From: an uncultured Desulfuromonadales bacterium
GTDB taxonomy: Bacteria > Desulfobacterota > Desulfuromonadia > Desulfuromonadales > Geopsychrobacteraceae
Length of the DNA: 38,358 bases
Direction of reading: 5' to 3'
NCBI GenBank assembly: GCA_945787335.1
Contig: CALZHR010000132.1
Location: 1 to 38,358 of the forward strand
This document shows, one piece after another, positions 17,904 through 27,452 of the stretch. How positions within the stretch are numbered: position 1 is the stretch's first letter; every line of letters begins with the position of its first letter. Under the pieces are notes generated by a model, which saw only the letters and a list, made by a program, of their open reading frames with translations, searched no databases and was not told the origin of the DNA. The translations under genes were made by a program, and so were the position numbers.

Positions 17904-18881
17904 CTATACCAGGGGGCTGCTCGCTGCCGCTTCATCGGCCAGCTGCGGGCTGAAAAAGACCTTCTGGATTTCCGCTCCGACCGCGTTGATGCGCGTCTGG
18001 GTGCTGTCGAGGTATTCGTGCAGGCCGAAGGAGAAGATATCTTCCAGTGAGGCAAAATTAAATTCGGCGAGCAGGCGCCCCAGACTCTGTTCCGCCTTGT
18101 TGCAATAGGTTCCACGCGGGCTGCCGGTGATGTTGTTCATCGAAATCATCGCCGTCACGATGCAGAAGTGAACGGCACGCGGGAAGTGCGGATCGAGCAT
18201 CAGAAATTCAACGATTTTTTTCGGATCGATCCGGCCGTGCCGCTTGCGGTACATCTCGAACGCGCTGGCCGAGCGCAACAGCGCCCCCCAGAAGATATTG
18301 TCGTAGGAGCTGCCCACGTAGTCGACCGAGGGGAGCAGGATAAAATATTTGACGTCAAGAATCCGCGTGGTCTTGTCGGCGCGCTCCAGCATGCGCCCCA
18401 TGCGGCCGAAATGCCAGCCCTCGCCATGATTCATGGTCGAGTCGGTGATGCCGATGAAGGCATGGCTGGCGGTCATGATGTCGACGAAAAACTGGTGTGG
18501 CAGGTCCAGCGAGACCTCTTTGGCTGCGTTGTTGATCATCAGGTAAAAGGTGTTGAGCTGCTCCCACATCTCCGAACTGATATACTCGCGCACCGAGCGG
18601 GCGTTTTCCCGCGCCGCTCGTACGCAGGAGTAGATCGAGTTGGGGTTGTTGCGATCGAAAACCAGAAATTCTATGGCATTCTCCCGACTGGCCTCGCCAT
18701 AGAGTTTTTCGAACAGCTCGTGGTCACCGCTGGTGTTGATCAGGGGTTGCCACTGGTCGCCGGCGGCATCCGGGCTGTCCAGGGTCATGTGGTAGTTGGC
18801 GTCGATGAAGCGGGCGACATTCTCCGCCCGTTCAATATAGCGGTTCAGCCAGTAGATTGAATTGGCAACGCGGCTTAACAT
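17904..18881 (-). CDS. Alpha-E domain protein (COG2307)
   Basis: A 325-residue all-helical alpha-E protein. It begins with the family signature [22 protein letters not shown] (quoted in part: [17 protein letters not shown]) at residues 3-24 and continues through [17 protein letters not shown] near 180 and [10 protein letters not shown] near 255. Alpha-E proteins are found next to, or fused with, circularly permuted ATP-grasp proteins. They are thought to assist or complement the ligase, but no reaction is established. The start overlaps the stop of the ATP-grasp gene by 7 bp, so the two are translationally coupled. It is the last gene of the minus-strand cluster. A related domain is fused to the second ATP-grasp at 21336-23954. 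Confidence 0.9.
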   Translation of the reverse strand: MLSRVANSIYWLNRYIERAENVARFIDANYHMTLDSPDAAGDQWQPLINTSGDHELFEKLYGEASRENAIEFLVFDRNNPNSIYSCVRAARENARSVREYISSEMWEQLNTFYLMINNAAKEVSLDLPHQFFVDIMTASHAFIGITDSTMNHGEGWHFGRMGRMLERADKTTRILDVKYFILLPSVDYVGSSYDNIFWGALLRSASAFEMYRKRHGRIDPKKIVEFLMLDPHFPRAVHFCIVTAMISMNNITGSPRGTYCNKAEQSLGRLLAEFNFASLEDIFSFGLHEYLDSTQTRINAVGAEIQKVFFSPQLADEAAASSPLV

Positions 18882-20377
18882 GCTGATCCCTCCTGGCTCT
18901 GGCTCTGCTGCTGCAGCGGCGATTCGGTCGAAGGAGTGCCCGCGGCGTTGAGCACCCAGGTGTCCTTGCTGCCGCCGCCCTGTGAAGAGTTGACCACCAG
19001 CGAACCTTTTTTCAGCGCCACCCGGGTCAGGCCGCCGGGCAGCACATAAGTACTCTTGCTGCCGAACAGGATATACGGCCGCAGGTCGACATGGCGCCCC
19101 TCGAAATGGTCATCGACCAGCACCGGAACCCGTGACAAGGCGAGGGTCGGCTGGGCGATGTAAGTGCGCGGCTTGGCCTTGATGCGGCGGGCGAATTCCT
19201 CCCGCTCGGCTTTCGTCGCGTGCGGTCCGATCAGCATGCCGTAGCCGCCCGACTCGTTGACCGCCTTGACCACCAGCTTGTCGAGGTTCTCGAGCACGTA
19301 TTTGCGGTCGTCATCGCGCCAGCAGGCATAGGTCGGCACATTGTTGATGATCGGGTCTTCGCCGAGGTAATACTTGATAATCTCCGGCACATAGGCGTAG
19401 ACCGCCTTGTCGTCGGCGACGCCGGTGCCCGGCGCGTTGGCCAGGGCGACTTTCCCCTTGCTGTAGGCTTTCATCAGCCCGGGGACGCCGAGCATCGAAT
19501 CGGCCCGGAAGGCTTTCGGATCCATGAAGTCATCATCGATGCGCCGGTAGATGACGTCGACCCGCTCCAGCCCCTTGGTGGTGCGCATCATCACTTCGCC
19601 GCGGTGGACCAGCAGGTCGCTCCCTTCGACCAGCGGCACCCCCATCTGCTGGGCGAGGAAGCTGTGTTCAAAGTAGGCCGAGTTGTAGATCCCCGGCGTC
19701 CAGACCACGGCGACCGGGTTGCGGACACCGGGCGGAGCGACCTCCTGGAGCATTTCCAGCAGCCGGCTGGGGTAGTCGGTGACCGGCTGGACGCTGCAGG
19801 CGTCGAACACCATCGGGAAGGTGCGCTTCATCAGCAGGCGGTTCTCCAGCACGTAGGAGACCCCGGAAGGGCAGCGCAGGTTGTCCTCTAACACGTAGTA
19901 TTCACCGTCGCCGTCGCGCACCAGGTCGGTGCCGGTAATGTGGCACCAGATGCCGCAGGGCGGCTCCAGACCGATGCATGGCTTGCGAAAGCCGTCGGCG
20001 GAGAGCACCAGGTCGGCCGGGATAACCCCGTCCTTGATGATCTTCTGCTCGTTGTAGACATCATCGATGAAGCTGTTCAGGGCACTGATCCGCTGCTTCA
20101 GGCCGCGCTCGATGCCCTCCCACTCTTTGGCTTGGAGGATGCGCGGGACAATGTCGAAGGGAAAGATCTTTTCCGTCTGCGCTTCGTTGCTGTAGACGTT
20201 GAAGGTGATCCCCAGGTTCAGCAGCGCCCGCTCCGCGGCTTTCTGGCGCCGTTGCAGCTCGGACTCCGGCAGGGCGTTGATCCGTTGAATGAGTAGATCG
20301 GCACCGGGGCGCGGGTTGCCCTGGGCGTCGAAAATTTCATCGTAGAATCCCTCGGTGTCATAGCCATCAAATCTCAT
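18875..20377 (-). CDS. Circularly permuted ATP-grasp protein (COG2308)
   Basis: A 500-residue circularly permuted ATP-grasp, a predicted carboxylate-amine/peptide ligase that would activate a carboxylate as an acyl phosphate. Visible motifs are [10 protein letters not shown] (133-142), [20 protein letters not shown] (151-170), [15 protein letters not shown] (273-287), [13 protein letters not shown] with Lys371 and the Gly-rich loop 376-381, and [20 protein letters not shown] (447-466) with KDTWVL. The active-site loop looks intact here, unlike in the fused paralogue. The Gln/Ser-rich tail ([13 protein letters not shown]) is odd. ATG at 20377 has AAAGGAG six bases upstream. It follows the transglutaminase gene by 71 bp. 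Confidence 0.92.
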   Translation of the reverse strand: MRFDGYDTEGFYDEIFDAQGNPRPGADLLIQRINALPESELQRRQKAAERALLNLGITFNVYSNEAQTEKIFPFDIVPRILQAKEWEGIERGLKQRISALNSFIDDVYNEQKIIKDGVIPADLVLSADGFRKPCIGLEPPCGIWCHITGTDLVRDGDGEYYVLEDNLRCPSGVSYVLENRLLMKRTFPMVFDACSVQPVTDYPSRLLEMLQEVAPPGVRNPVAVVWTPGIYNSAYFEHSFLAQQMGVPLVEGSDLLVHRGEVMMRTTKGLERVDVIYRRIDDDFMDPKAFRADSMLGVPGLMKAYSKGKVALANAPGTGVADDKAVYAYVPEIIKYYLGEDPIINNVPTYACWRDDDRKYVLENLDKLVVKAVNESGGYGMLIGPHATKAEREEFARRIKAKPRTYIAQPTLALSRVPVLVDDHFEGRHVDLRPYILFGSKSTYVLPGGLTRVALKKGSLVVNSSQGGGSKDTWVLNAAGTPSTESPLQQQSQSQEGSAC

Positions 20378-20448
20378 CGGTTGCTCCTTTCCAAAATCAT
20401 TGCCAAGCAGAGAACCATCGCTGCCGAGCCGTATCTATAAGAGCCTCT

Positions 20449-21339
20449 TCAGGCCATGTTATCAGCCTGCCTGGCCACATCGACCGAGACAACCACTTTG
20501 TGCTTGCCGCCGCCCAGGGCGATGCCGCGCAGGGGTGAGACATCGGAGAAGTCCCGCCCCCAGGAGACGGTAATGTGCTGCTCCATGGGGAGCTGGTTGT
20601 TGGTCGGGTCGAAATCGATCCAGCCGGCATCCGGGGCGTAAACGGCAAACCAGGCGTGCGAGGCATCGGCGCCGACCAGCCGCTCTTGCCCCGGCGGCGG
20701 CAGGGTTTCGATATAGCCGCTGACGTAGCGGGCCGCGAGCCCGATGGAGCGCAGGCAGCCGATGCCCAGGTGAGCGAAGTCCTGGCAGACACCGCGGCGG
20801 TTTTTCAACACCTCGGCGAGCGGGGTCGAGATGCTGGTGAAGCCAGGGTCATATTTGAAATCACGGTAGATGCGCTGCATCAGGTCGCTGACCGCCTCGA
20901 CCAGCGGCCGGTCGGCCGGGAACGACGGCCGGGCGTAATCGATCAGCTGCCGCGACTCCTTGATAAACGGCGAATCAAACAGGTAGGGCAGCGCATCGAG
21001 AGTCTGCCGTGAACGGTCGGTCGCCAGCAGTCTGGCCACCTGTTCCCAGGAGCGTTTGCCAGCCGGCGGCGGGGCAAGGGGGGTGGCCGCGACAGAAACC
21101 TCGCTGGTGGCGGTCACCACCAGTTCTTTGTGCGCCTCCTGGATCGCAAAGTGGGTCAGGCGATTGCCGAAAAAATCTCGCCGCTCCCGCAGGTCAGAGG
21201 GTCCTGGCAGGATCTGCAGATCACTTGTCAGGCATTTCTGGCGACTGGTTTCGCGCGGCAGCAGGCAGGCCTGGTTGCGGCAGGTCGCGACCGGCGCGGT
21301 GTAAAGATAGCTGGTGGTGTGCGTCACGCGATATTTCAT
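20449..21339 (-). CDS. Transglutaminase-fold protein, cluster copy 1
   Basis: A 296-residue protein with an N-terminal beta domain (YRVTHTTSYLYTAPV) and a transglutaminase/protease core. The catalytic triad is visible: Cys185 in RRGVCQDFAHLGIGCLRSIG, His228 in DASHAWFAVY, and Asp244 in GWIDFDPTNN. There is no signal peptide, so it is cytoplasmic. Bacterial members of this group are thought to act as thiol peptidases or amide-bond transferases on peptides made by the neighbouring ligases. The start codon overlaps the stop of the fused ATP-grasp gene (ATGA at 21339-21336), showing tight coupling. It carries several additional Cys near the N-terminus (20, 25, 36). Confidence 0.92.
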   Translation of the reverse strand: MKYRVTHTTSYLYTAPVATCRNQACLLPRETSRQKCLTSDLQILPGPSDLRERRDFFGNRLTHFAIQEAHKELVVTATSEVSVAATPLAPPPAGKRSWEQVARLLATDRSRQTLDALPYLFDSPFIKESRQLIDYARPSFPADRPLVEAVSDLMQRIYRDFKYDPGFTSISTPLAEVLKNRRGVCQDFAHLGIGCLRSIGLAARYVSGYIETLPPPGQERLVGADASHAWFAVYAPDAGWIDFDPTNNQLPMEQHITVSWGRDFSDVSPLRGIALGGGKHKVVVSVDVARQADNMA

Positions 21340-23954
21340 GATGATCTGTCCTGTCGCGCCGTGGCACCCATCTGTTGCAGTACCTGGACCGGGCTGAAAT
21401 AGAGCTGCACCAGCACCCCGGAGAGCTTGTCAAGATGCTCTTTCTGGGCCATCAGGAATTTCTCCAGCAGCGGGTAGGTGCTGTCAGAGCCCGACAGATG
21501 GGTCAGTTGCCGGTGATCGATATTGCGCAGGTCTGCGAGCGCCCTGGCGATCAGCTGCTCATCCGCCCGCGGGGCATCGGTCGGTTGATCCCGCGGCAGA
21601 CCCTCGATATGGCGCTGCAGCTGATGCAGCTGATAGGCGAGCGCCCGGGGATAGCTCTCGTCTTTGAGCAGCAGCTCCAGGATCGTCGAGAGCTGCATGA
21701 AGGAGCGGTAGCGGCGGCGGAAAACGATCAGGCTGTTGCTGGTGGTCAGAACGGTTTCCATCATCTGCGCTTCCATGGCGGGGTCGTAGCAGGGGACCAG
21801 GGTCGCTTTGAGCAGCTCGATCAGGTTCAGGGCGCGCTCCAGGCGCCGGCCGATATTCAGCAGCAGCCAGGCGGTTTCGCGCGACATGTTTTCATGGGTC
21901 AGGCCGCTGAAGGCGGACAATTTCACGACCAGGCTGTTGATATTGTCGTACAGGCGGCCGCTGCCGATCTGGCTGATGACCACCTTCGGTCGCCAGTTCT
22001 GCTGCATGTTGTCGACCACCCGCCAGGCGTCTTCCGGCAACAGGTCCCTGACCGGGTAGGCGGACCGGGCCAGGCTGCGCAGGGTTGAGCGCAGGCTTCC
22101 TTGGCGTTTGCTGTCGGCGGCGAGGGACAAAAGCTCTTCGCGCGGGTCGGCGAGCTTCTCGGCCGCATTTTTGCCGACAAAGCCGGGATAGGTAGCGGTC
22201 ACATGAGTCAGCGCCGGCAGCAGCTGTTCGATGTTGCGCCGGTCATCCGGATCGCGGAACTCTTTCAATTCGCGCAGTTTGCCGAGAATCGAGCGGAGCA
22301 GTCGCGAGGTCGCTTCGGTCCGTTCGGCGTAGCGACCGGTCCAGTAAAGATTTTCCGCCGCCCGGCTGGGGAGTGTGCGAATTAGCGGTTTGATCAGCTG
22401 GTCCGGCTGTGCCTGGCGCCAGAAAGTTACCTGCTTGCCCGGCTCAGGGGTGAGCACCCAGGTGTCCTTGCAGCCTCGACCCTCCTGATTCGGGATCAAC
22501 AGACTGTCCCTGGTCGCATTGATGCGGGTCAGCCCGCCGGGCATCGCCACATATGAATGCTCCTGCGCCGTGAGGAAGGTGCTGATGATGCTGGTGCGCG
22601 GTTCGATCCGGTCGGAAACAAAGGATGGCGCGGTCGCCAGGCTGGCGAGCTCCTGACCAACGTACAGGTGCGGGGCCTCGAAGATCCGTTCCCGCCAGAT
22701 CTCGATTTCCGCGCCGCTTAACTCCCAGGGCACCATCTGGCGGACGCCCGGCAGGGGATGGATCGGCCTGACCACCAGCTTGTCCAGGTTGTCGAGCACG
22801 AAATCACGCTCCCGGGGTTGCCCGCACCACCAGGTGGCGACCGACGGCAGGCGCAGCTCTTCGCCGAGCAGCTGCCGCGAGAGGCTGGGTAAAAAGGCCA
22901 TCAGGGCCGGATTTTCCAGCACGCTGCTGCCGATGGTGTTGGCGGTCGCCACATTGCCCCGGCGCACCGCTTCGAGCAGGCCGGGAACGCCGAACAGCGA
23001 GTCGCCACGCAGCTCGAGGGGATCACAGAGGTCGTCGTTCAGGCGCCGCAGGATGACATCGACCTGCTGCAGTCCGCCGACCGATTTGAGCCAGACGAAG
23101 CCGTCGCGCACGACCAGATCGCCCCCTTGGACCAGGGGGTAGCCCAGGTAGGCGGCGAGATAGGCATGCTCGAAGTAAGCATCATGCTCTGGGCCGGGAG
23201 TCAAAACGACGATATGCGGTTCGGCCCGGTTGTGGCGCGCGAGCTGCGTCAGGCTGGTGCGCAGGGCCCGGAAGTACATGGCCAGGCGGTGCACCTGAAA
23301 GTCTTCGAACAGACGCGGAAAGCTCTGCGCCATGACGATGCGGTTCTCCAGCGCGTAGCCGGAACCGTGCGGCAGCTGGGGGCGGTCCTCGATGACCCAG
23401 AAGCGGCCGTCCCTGCCCCGGACCAGGTTCGCCGAATAGAGGTTCAGGTGCCGCTCGGTCGGCGGCAGCAGGCCGACGCAGGGCCAGAGAAAGCCCTTGT
23501 GGGCAAAGATCAGTTCCGCCGGCAGCAGACCTTTCTCGATCAGCTTGCGCGGCCCGTAAATGTCGGCGAGGATCAGGTCGAGCAGCTCGGCGCGCTGTAC
23601 CAGCCCCGCCTCGAGCTGCGCCCATTCTTCGCTGCTGATGATCAGCGGAATCGGGTCAAACTGCCAGGAGCGGGGGGTGTCGAGGGGGTCGAAGACGTTG
23701 TGCGTCGCGCCATTTTCGCGCAGCAGCCGCTGAGCTTCCTTGCGCCGCCTTTCCAGCCGGTTGACACCGAGCTTGTCGATGGTCTGCATCAGCTCTTGCT
23801 CGTGCTTCGACAGGCTCCCCACCGCTGCGCGGAGGGACTGTGTCTGCCCCAACTCGGTAACAAAGGACTGGCCGGCTGAAATGTTGCGCTGTTCGGTTTC
23901 TTGCTTCACTCTGTCTGTCTCACTGCGCCCGGCTTGCCGGGCGGCAAAAGTCAT
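21336..23954 (-). CDS. Fused circularly permuted ATP-grasp and alpha-E protein
   Basis: An 872-residue fusion. Residues about 60-515 are a circularly permuted ATP-grasp paralogous to the stand-alone one. It shares PCVGLLPPTERHLNLY, SANLVRGRDGRFWVIED, VDVILRRLNDDLCDP, AMPGGLTRINATRDSLLIPN and KDTWVL. Residues about 529-850 are an alpha-E domain starting LPSRAAENLYWTGRYAERTE. At the position of the Lys plus Gly-rich loop it reads VVRPIHPLPGVRQMVP, with Arg396 and no SGGYG. It may be catalytically altered, or this may be a feature of the fused subfamily. Both ends overlap neighbours by four bases (ATGA), so it is translated in a chain. The ribosome-binding site is weak (AAAG), consistent with coupling. 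Confidence 0.92.
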   Translation of the reverse strand: MTFAARQAGRSETDRVKQETEQRNISAGQSFVTELGQTQSLRAAVGSLSKHEQELMQTIDKLGVNRLERRRKEAQRLLRENGATHNVFDPLDTPRSWQFDPIPLIISSEEWAQLEAGLVQRAELLDLILADIYGPRKLIEKGLLPAELIFAHKGFLWPCVGLLPPTERHLNLYSANLVRGRDGRFWVIEDRPQLPHGSGYALENRIVMAQSFPRLFEDFQVHRLAMYFRALRTSLTQLARHNRAEPHIVVLTPGPEHDAYFEHAYLAAYLGYPLVQGGDLVVRDGFVWLKSVGGLQQVDVILRRLNDDLCDPLELRGDSLFGVPGLLEAVRRGNVATANTIGSSVLENPALMAFLPSLSRQLLGEELRLPSVATWWCGQPRERDFVLDNLDKLVVRPIHPLPGVRQMVPWELSGAEIEIWRERIFEAPHLYVGQELASLATAPSFVSDRIEPRTSIISTFLTAQEHSYVAMPGGLTRINATRDSLLIPNQEGRGCKDTWVLTPEPGKQVTFWRQAQPDQLIKPLIRTLPSRAAENLYWTGRYAERTEATSRLLRSILGKLRELKEFRDPDDRRNIEQLLPALTHVTATYPGFVGKNAAEKLADPREELLSLAADSKRQGSLRSTLRSLARSAYPVRDLLPEDAWRVVDNMQQNWRPKVVISQIGSGRLYDNINSLVVKLSAFSGLTHENMSRETAWLLLNIGRRLERALNLIELLKATLVPCYDPAMEAQMMETVLTTSNSLIVFRRRYRSFMQLSTILELLLKDESYPRALAYQLHQLQRHIEGLPRDQPTDAPRADEQLIARALADLRNIDHRQLTHLSGSDSTYPLLEKFLMAQKEHLDKLSGVLVQLYFSPVQVLQQMGATARQDRSS

Positions 23955-26900
23955 TCTTTGCGCTGATAACGCAGGTCAAAGGTATAGGGGAACTCTCCGC
24001 TCGGCTCTTCGGCCGGCGGCGCCATCACGCCGGGGGGCGAGCCGTGCGGGAAAAATTGTCCCAGGCTGCGGAACTCCGGCAACGGCTGAAGCGGTCCCTG
24101 AGAGTGCTCGGTCGTGGTGAACAGTGAACCCCGCCGCGCTTCCGCGGTGATCGCGTTGACCGGAAAGTCCTCATAGCTGCGCCCGCCCGGATGGGAGACA
24201 TGATAGCTGCAGCCACCGATGGAGCGACCGTTCCAGCTGTCGATGACATCGAACACCAGCGGCGAGTGCGGCTTGATGGTCGGGTGCAGCGCCGATGGCG
24301 GCTGCCAGGCACGGTAGCGGACGCCGACGACGAATTCGTCGCTGCGGCCGGTTTTGCGCAGCGGCAGCCGGCGACCGTTGCAGGCAATCACATGCCGCCC
24401 TTCGGTCAGGCCGGTGGCGTAGAGCTGCAGCCGCTCCACAGAGGAATCGACGAAGCGCGCGGTGCCCTGGCTGGTGACCTCTTCGCCGAGCACGTGCCAG
24501 GGTTCGATGGCAAAGCGCAGCTCCAGTTCGATGTCATCGATCTGCACGGTGCCGTAGCGGGGGAAGCGGAACTCGAAGAAGGGATCGAACCAGTCGAGCT
24601 GGAAGGGGTAGCCGGCGCTCTGCAGGTCGGCTATCACCTCTTTCATGTCCTGGTGCGCATAGTAAGGGAGCAGGAAGCGGTCGTGCAACTCGGTCCCCCA
24701 GCGGATCAGCTTCTGCTTGTACGGCTGCTTCCAGAACCAGGCGATCAACGTGCGCAGCAGCAGGTTCTGCACCAGGCTCATGCGGGCGTGGGGTGGCATC
24801 TCGAAAGCGCGCAGTTCCACCAGCCCCAGGCGTCCGGCGGGGCTGTCGGGGGAATAGAGCTTGTCGATACAGAACTCGGCGCGGTGAGTGTTGCCGGTGA
24901 CATCGATCAGCAGGTTGCGCAGCAGCCGGTCGACCAGCCAGGGGGCGGGAACCTCGCCGTCCGGCATCTGCTGGAAAGCGATCTCCAGTTCGTAGAGCGA
25001 GTCGTTACGCGCCTCGTCAATACGCGGCGCCTGGCTGGTCGGGCCGAGGAACATACCGGAGAACAGGTAGGAGAGCCCGGGGTGGTGCTGCCAGTAGGTG
25101 ACCAGGCTGCGCAGCAGGTCGGGCCGGCGCAGCATCGGGCTGTCGGCCGGGGTCGGGCCGCCGAGGGTGATGTGGTTGCCGCCGCCGGTGCCGGTATGCC
25201 GGCCGTCGAGCATGAACTTCTCGGTGCCGAGCCGGCACTGGCGGGCGTCCTCGTAGAGCCGGGTGGTGTTCTCGACCAGCTCAGGCCAGCTGCCGGCCGG
25301 GTGGATGTTGACTTCGATCACGCCAGGGTCGGGGGTGACCATCAAGCGCTCAATGCGGTAGTCGCGGGGCGGCTCGTAGCCCTCAATGACGACCGGCAGC
25401 TGCAGCTTCTCGGCGGTCACTTCGACGGCGGCGATCAGGTCGAGATAGTTTTCCAGAACGCCCAACGGCGGCATGAAAACATGCAGCCGACCCTGCCGCG
25501 CTTCGATGCAGAGCGCCGTGTGCGAGACCTCGGTCAGGGGCGGCTCCGGCTCGCGCTCCTGCTCAGTCGCCGTTGTGGATGCAGGCTCTTCGGCGGCTGC
25601 AGCACCGAGCCATTGCTCGTGGTAGTTTTCCAGCGGCTGCAGTTTGGTGAACAGGCTCTGCTCATAAAAGGGATCCCGTTTATCCGGCGCGACCCAGGGG
25701 AGCGAGCCGAGCGGCAGCCGCAGGCCCATGGCGGAGTCGCCGGGGGTCAGGAACATCTGCTCACGGCGGAACTCCCAGGGGCTGCTCTTCCAGCAATTTT
25801 CACTCAGGTCCCATTTCAGCGGCAGCGCATAGCCGGCCGGGTTGTCCAGCCCTTGCTCGAGAATCTTGGCCAGGGCGCGCCGTTCCAGCGGGTCTTTCAG
25901 TTTGGCCTTGAGCGGGTCGAGGTTGGCCGGGACGGTCCCTTCTTTCCAGATCCAGTAGAAAACATCCTCATAAGCCGAAACCAGGTATTTCTGCTTGATG
26001 CCGAGCTGTGTCGTCAGCTGCTCGGCAAAGCGCCGCGCGTCGCTGTGGTTGAACTGGTCGTCGCGGTCAATGTCGGCGAGCAGCTCAGGGTTCCGCCAGA
26101 TCGGGATCCCGTCCTTGCGCCAGAAGCAGCCGTAGGCCCAGCGCGGCAGCGGCTCGCCAGGGTACCATTTGCCCTGCCCGAAGTGCAGCAGGCCGCCGCG
26201 GCCGAAGCTGTCACGCAGCCGCAGGATCAGCTGGTTCGCCAGCTCGCGCTTGTGCGGACCGTCGGCGGCGGTGTTCCACTCTGCCCCCTCCATGTCGTCG
26301 ATCGAGACGAAGGTCGGCTCGCCGCCCATGGTCAGGCGGACATCGCCGGCGGAGAGCTCCGCGTCGACCTGTTGCCCCAGGGCGTTGGCCAGCTGCCATT
26401 GTTCATCGCTGTACGGCTTGGTGACGCGCGGGTCTTCATGGATCCGTCGGACCCTGTTGCTGTGATCGAAGACCACCTCGCAGGGGCTGGTTGCGCCGGT
26501 CACCGGCGCAGCGCTGAACGGGTGCGGAGTGCAGGCCAGGGGGATATGCCCCTCGCTGGCCAGCAGCCCGGAGGTCGGATCCAGGCCGACCCAGCCGGCG
26601 CCGGGGATATAGACCTCGGTCCAGGCATGCAGATCGGTGAAGTCGGCTTCGGGGCCCGACGGGCCGTCGAGGGATTTCTCATCCGCGGTCAGCTGGATCA
26701 GGTAGCCGCTGACAAAGCGCGCCGCGAGCCCCAGATGGCGGAAGATCTGCACCAGCAGCCAGGCCGAGTCGCGGCAGGAGCCGATTTTGCGCTTCAGGGT
26801 GGTCTCGCAGCTTTGCACGCCGGCTTCCATGCGCACGGAATAATTCACCGTCTGCTGCACCCGGCGATTGACCTCAACCAGGAAGTCGACGGTTTTCTGT

Positions 26901-27313
26901 TCACTCAGGTCGATCTGTTTCAGCCATTCCGTCAGCAGGGGGCCGGTGACGATTTTCTGGAAGTAGGGGGTCAGTTCCGACCGCTCCAGCTTGTTGTAGG
27001 CAAAGGGGTAGGTTTCTGCATAATCCTCGATAAAAAAGTCGAAGGGGTTATAGGCCGTCATGTCGGCGATGACTTCGACATCGATCCGCAGTTCGCGGGT
27101 TTTTTCCGGAAAAACCAGCCGCGCCAGGTAGTTGCCGAAGGCGTCCTGCTGCCAGTTGAGGAAATGATTTTCCGGCTTGATTTTCAGCGAGTAGGCATGG
27201 ATCGGCGTGCGGCTGTGCAGCGCGGGACGCAAACGGATGACATGGGGAAAAATTGAAACTGGGCGGTCAAATTTATAGTGGGTGTTGTGATTGCAGGCCA
27301 CGCGGATCGGCAT
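23951..27313 (-). CDS. Transglutaminase-fold and DUF2126 putative amidoligase fusion
   Basis: An 1120-residue protein. Residues 1-about 290 form the N-terminal beta domain plus a transglutaminase-fold core with Cys180 (KIGSCRDSAWLLVQ), His229 (TDLHAWTEVY) and Asp245 (VGLDPTSG). Residues about 310-1110 are DUF2126, which Pfam labels a putative amidoligase with glutamine-synthetase-like features. Likely active-site elements are MGGEPTFVSIDD (329-340), GQGKWYPGEPLPRWAYG (379-395), GVIEVNIHP (664-672) and HTGTGGGNHITLGG (706-719). An Ala/Glu/Thr linker lies near 570-595. The protein thus couples a bond-forming and a bond-breaking or transferring domain. ATG at 27313 has AAGGA seven bases upstream. 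A long plus-strand open frame opposite it is a shadow. Confidence 0.93.
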   Translation of the reverse strand: MPIRVACNHNTHYKFDRPVSIFPHVIRLRPALHSRTPIHAYSLKIKPENHFLNWQQDAFGNYLARLVFPEKTRELRIDVEVIADMTAYNPFDFFIEDYAETYPFAYNKLERSELTPYFQKIVTGPLLTEWLKQIDLSEQKTVDFLVEVNRRVQQTVNYSVRMEAGVQSCETTLKRKIGSCRDSAWLLVQIFRHLGLAARFVSGYLIQLTADEKSLDGPSGPEADFTDLHAWTEVYIPGAGWVGLDPTSGLLASEGHIPLACTPHPFSAAPVTGATSPCEVVFDHSNRVRRIHEDPRVTKPYSDEQWQLANALGQQVDAELSAGDVRLTMGGEPTFVSIDDMEGAEWNTAADGPHKRELANQLILRLRDSFGRGGLLHFGQGKWYPGEPLPRWAYGCFWRKDGIPIWRNPELLADIDRDDQFNHSDARRFAEQLTTQLGIKQKYLVSAYEDVFYWIWKEGTVPANLDPLKAKLKDPLERRALAKILEQGLDNPAGYALPLKWDLSENCWKSSPWEFRREQMFLTPGDSAMGLRLPLGSLPWVAPDKRDPFYEQSLFTKLQPLENYHEQWLGAAAAEEPASTTATEQEREPEPPLTEVSHTALCIEARQGRLHVFMPPLGVLENYLDLIAAVEVTAEKLQLPVVIEGYEPPRDYRIERLMVTPDPGVIEVNIHPAGSWPELVENTTRLYEDARQCRLGTEKFMLDGRHTGTGGGNHITLGGPTPADSPMLRRPDLLRSLVTYWQHHPGLSYLFSGMFLGPTSQAPRIDEARNDSLYELEIAFQQMPDGEVPAPWLVDRLLRNLLIDVTGNTHRAEFCIDKLYSPDSPAGRLGLVELRAFEMPPHARMSLVQNLLLRTLIAWFWKQPYKQKLIRWGTELHDRFLLPYYAHQDMKEVIADLQSAGYPFQLDWFDPFFEFRFPRYGTVQIDDIELELRFAIEPWHVLGEEVTSQGTARFVDSSVERLQLYATGLTEGRHVIACNGRRLPLRKTGRSDEFVVGVRYRAWQPPSALHPTIKPHSPLVFDVIDSWNGRSIGGCSYHVSHPGGRSYEDFPVNAITAEARRGSLFTTTEHSQGPLQPLPEFRSLGQFFPHGSPPGVMAPPAEEPSGEFPYTFDLRYQRKE

Positions 27314-27334
27314 AGGGAATCCTTTTTGGGAAGA

Positions 27335-27349
27335 TTTTGACCGTCAAAA
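27335..27349. promoter_or_regulatory. 15 bp palindrome upstream of the amidoligase gene
   Basis: TTTTGAC-C-GTCAAAA is a perfect odd palindrome with 7 bp arms, ending 22 bp before the DUF2126 gene start. It is a good operator candidate in the 139 bp gap between two cluster genes, which suggests an internal regulated promoter. I could not place a convincing -35/-10 pair around it. Confidence 0.35.
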
Positions 27350-27452
27350 GACAATAAACAGTCCAGTTTTCATCGTTAAAGTTGAGCAGGCCACTTTTTG
27401 ATAATAGCGATCCTCGCGGCGCAAAAGTTCATAAAAATGCTCGCCGCGGCCT

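Noticed and set aside
24191..27256. A 1021-residue plus-strand open frame opposite the DUF2126 gene
   Set aside because: It is rich in Val, Gln, Arg and Gly without any recognisable motif, as expected for the antisense frame of a GC-rich gene; the minus protein has clear domains.
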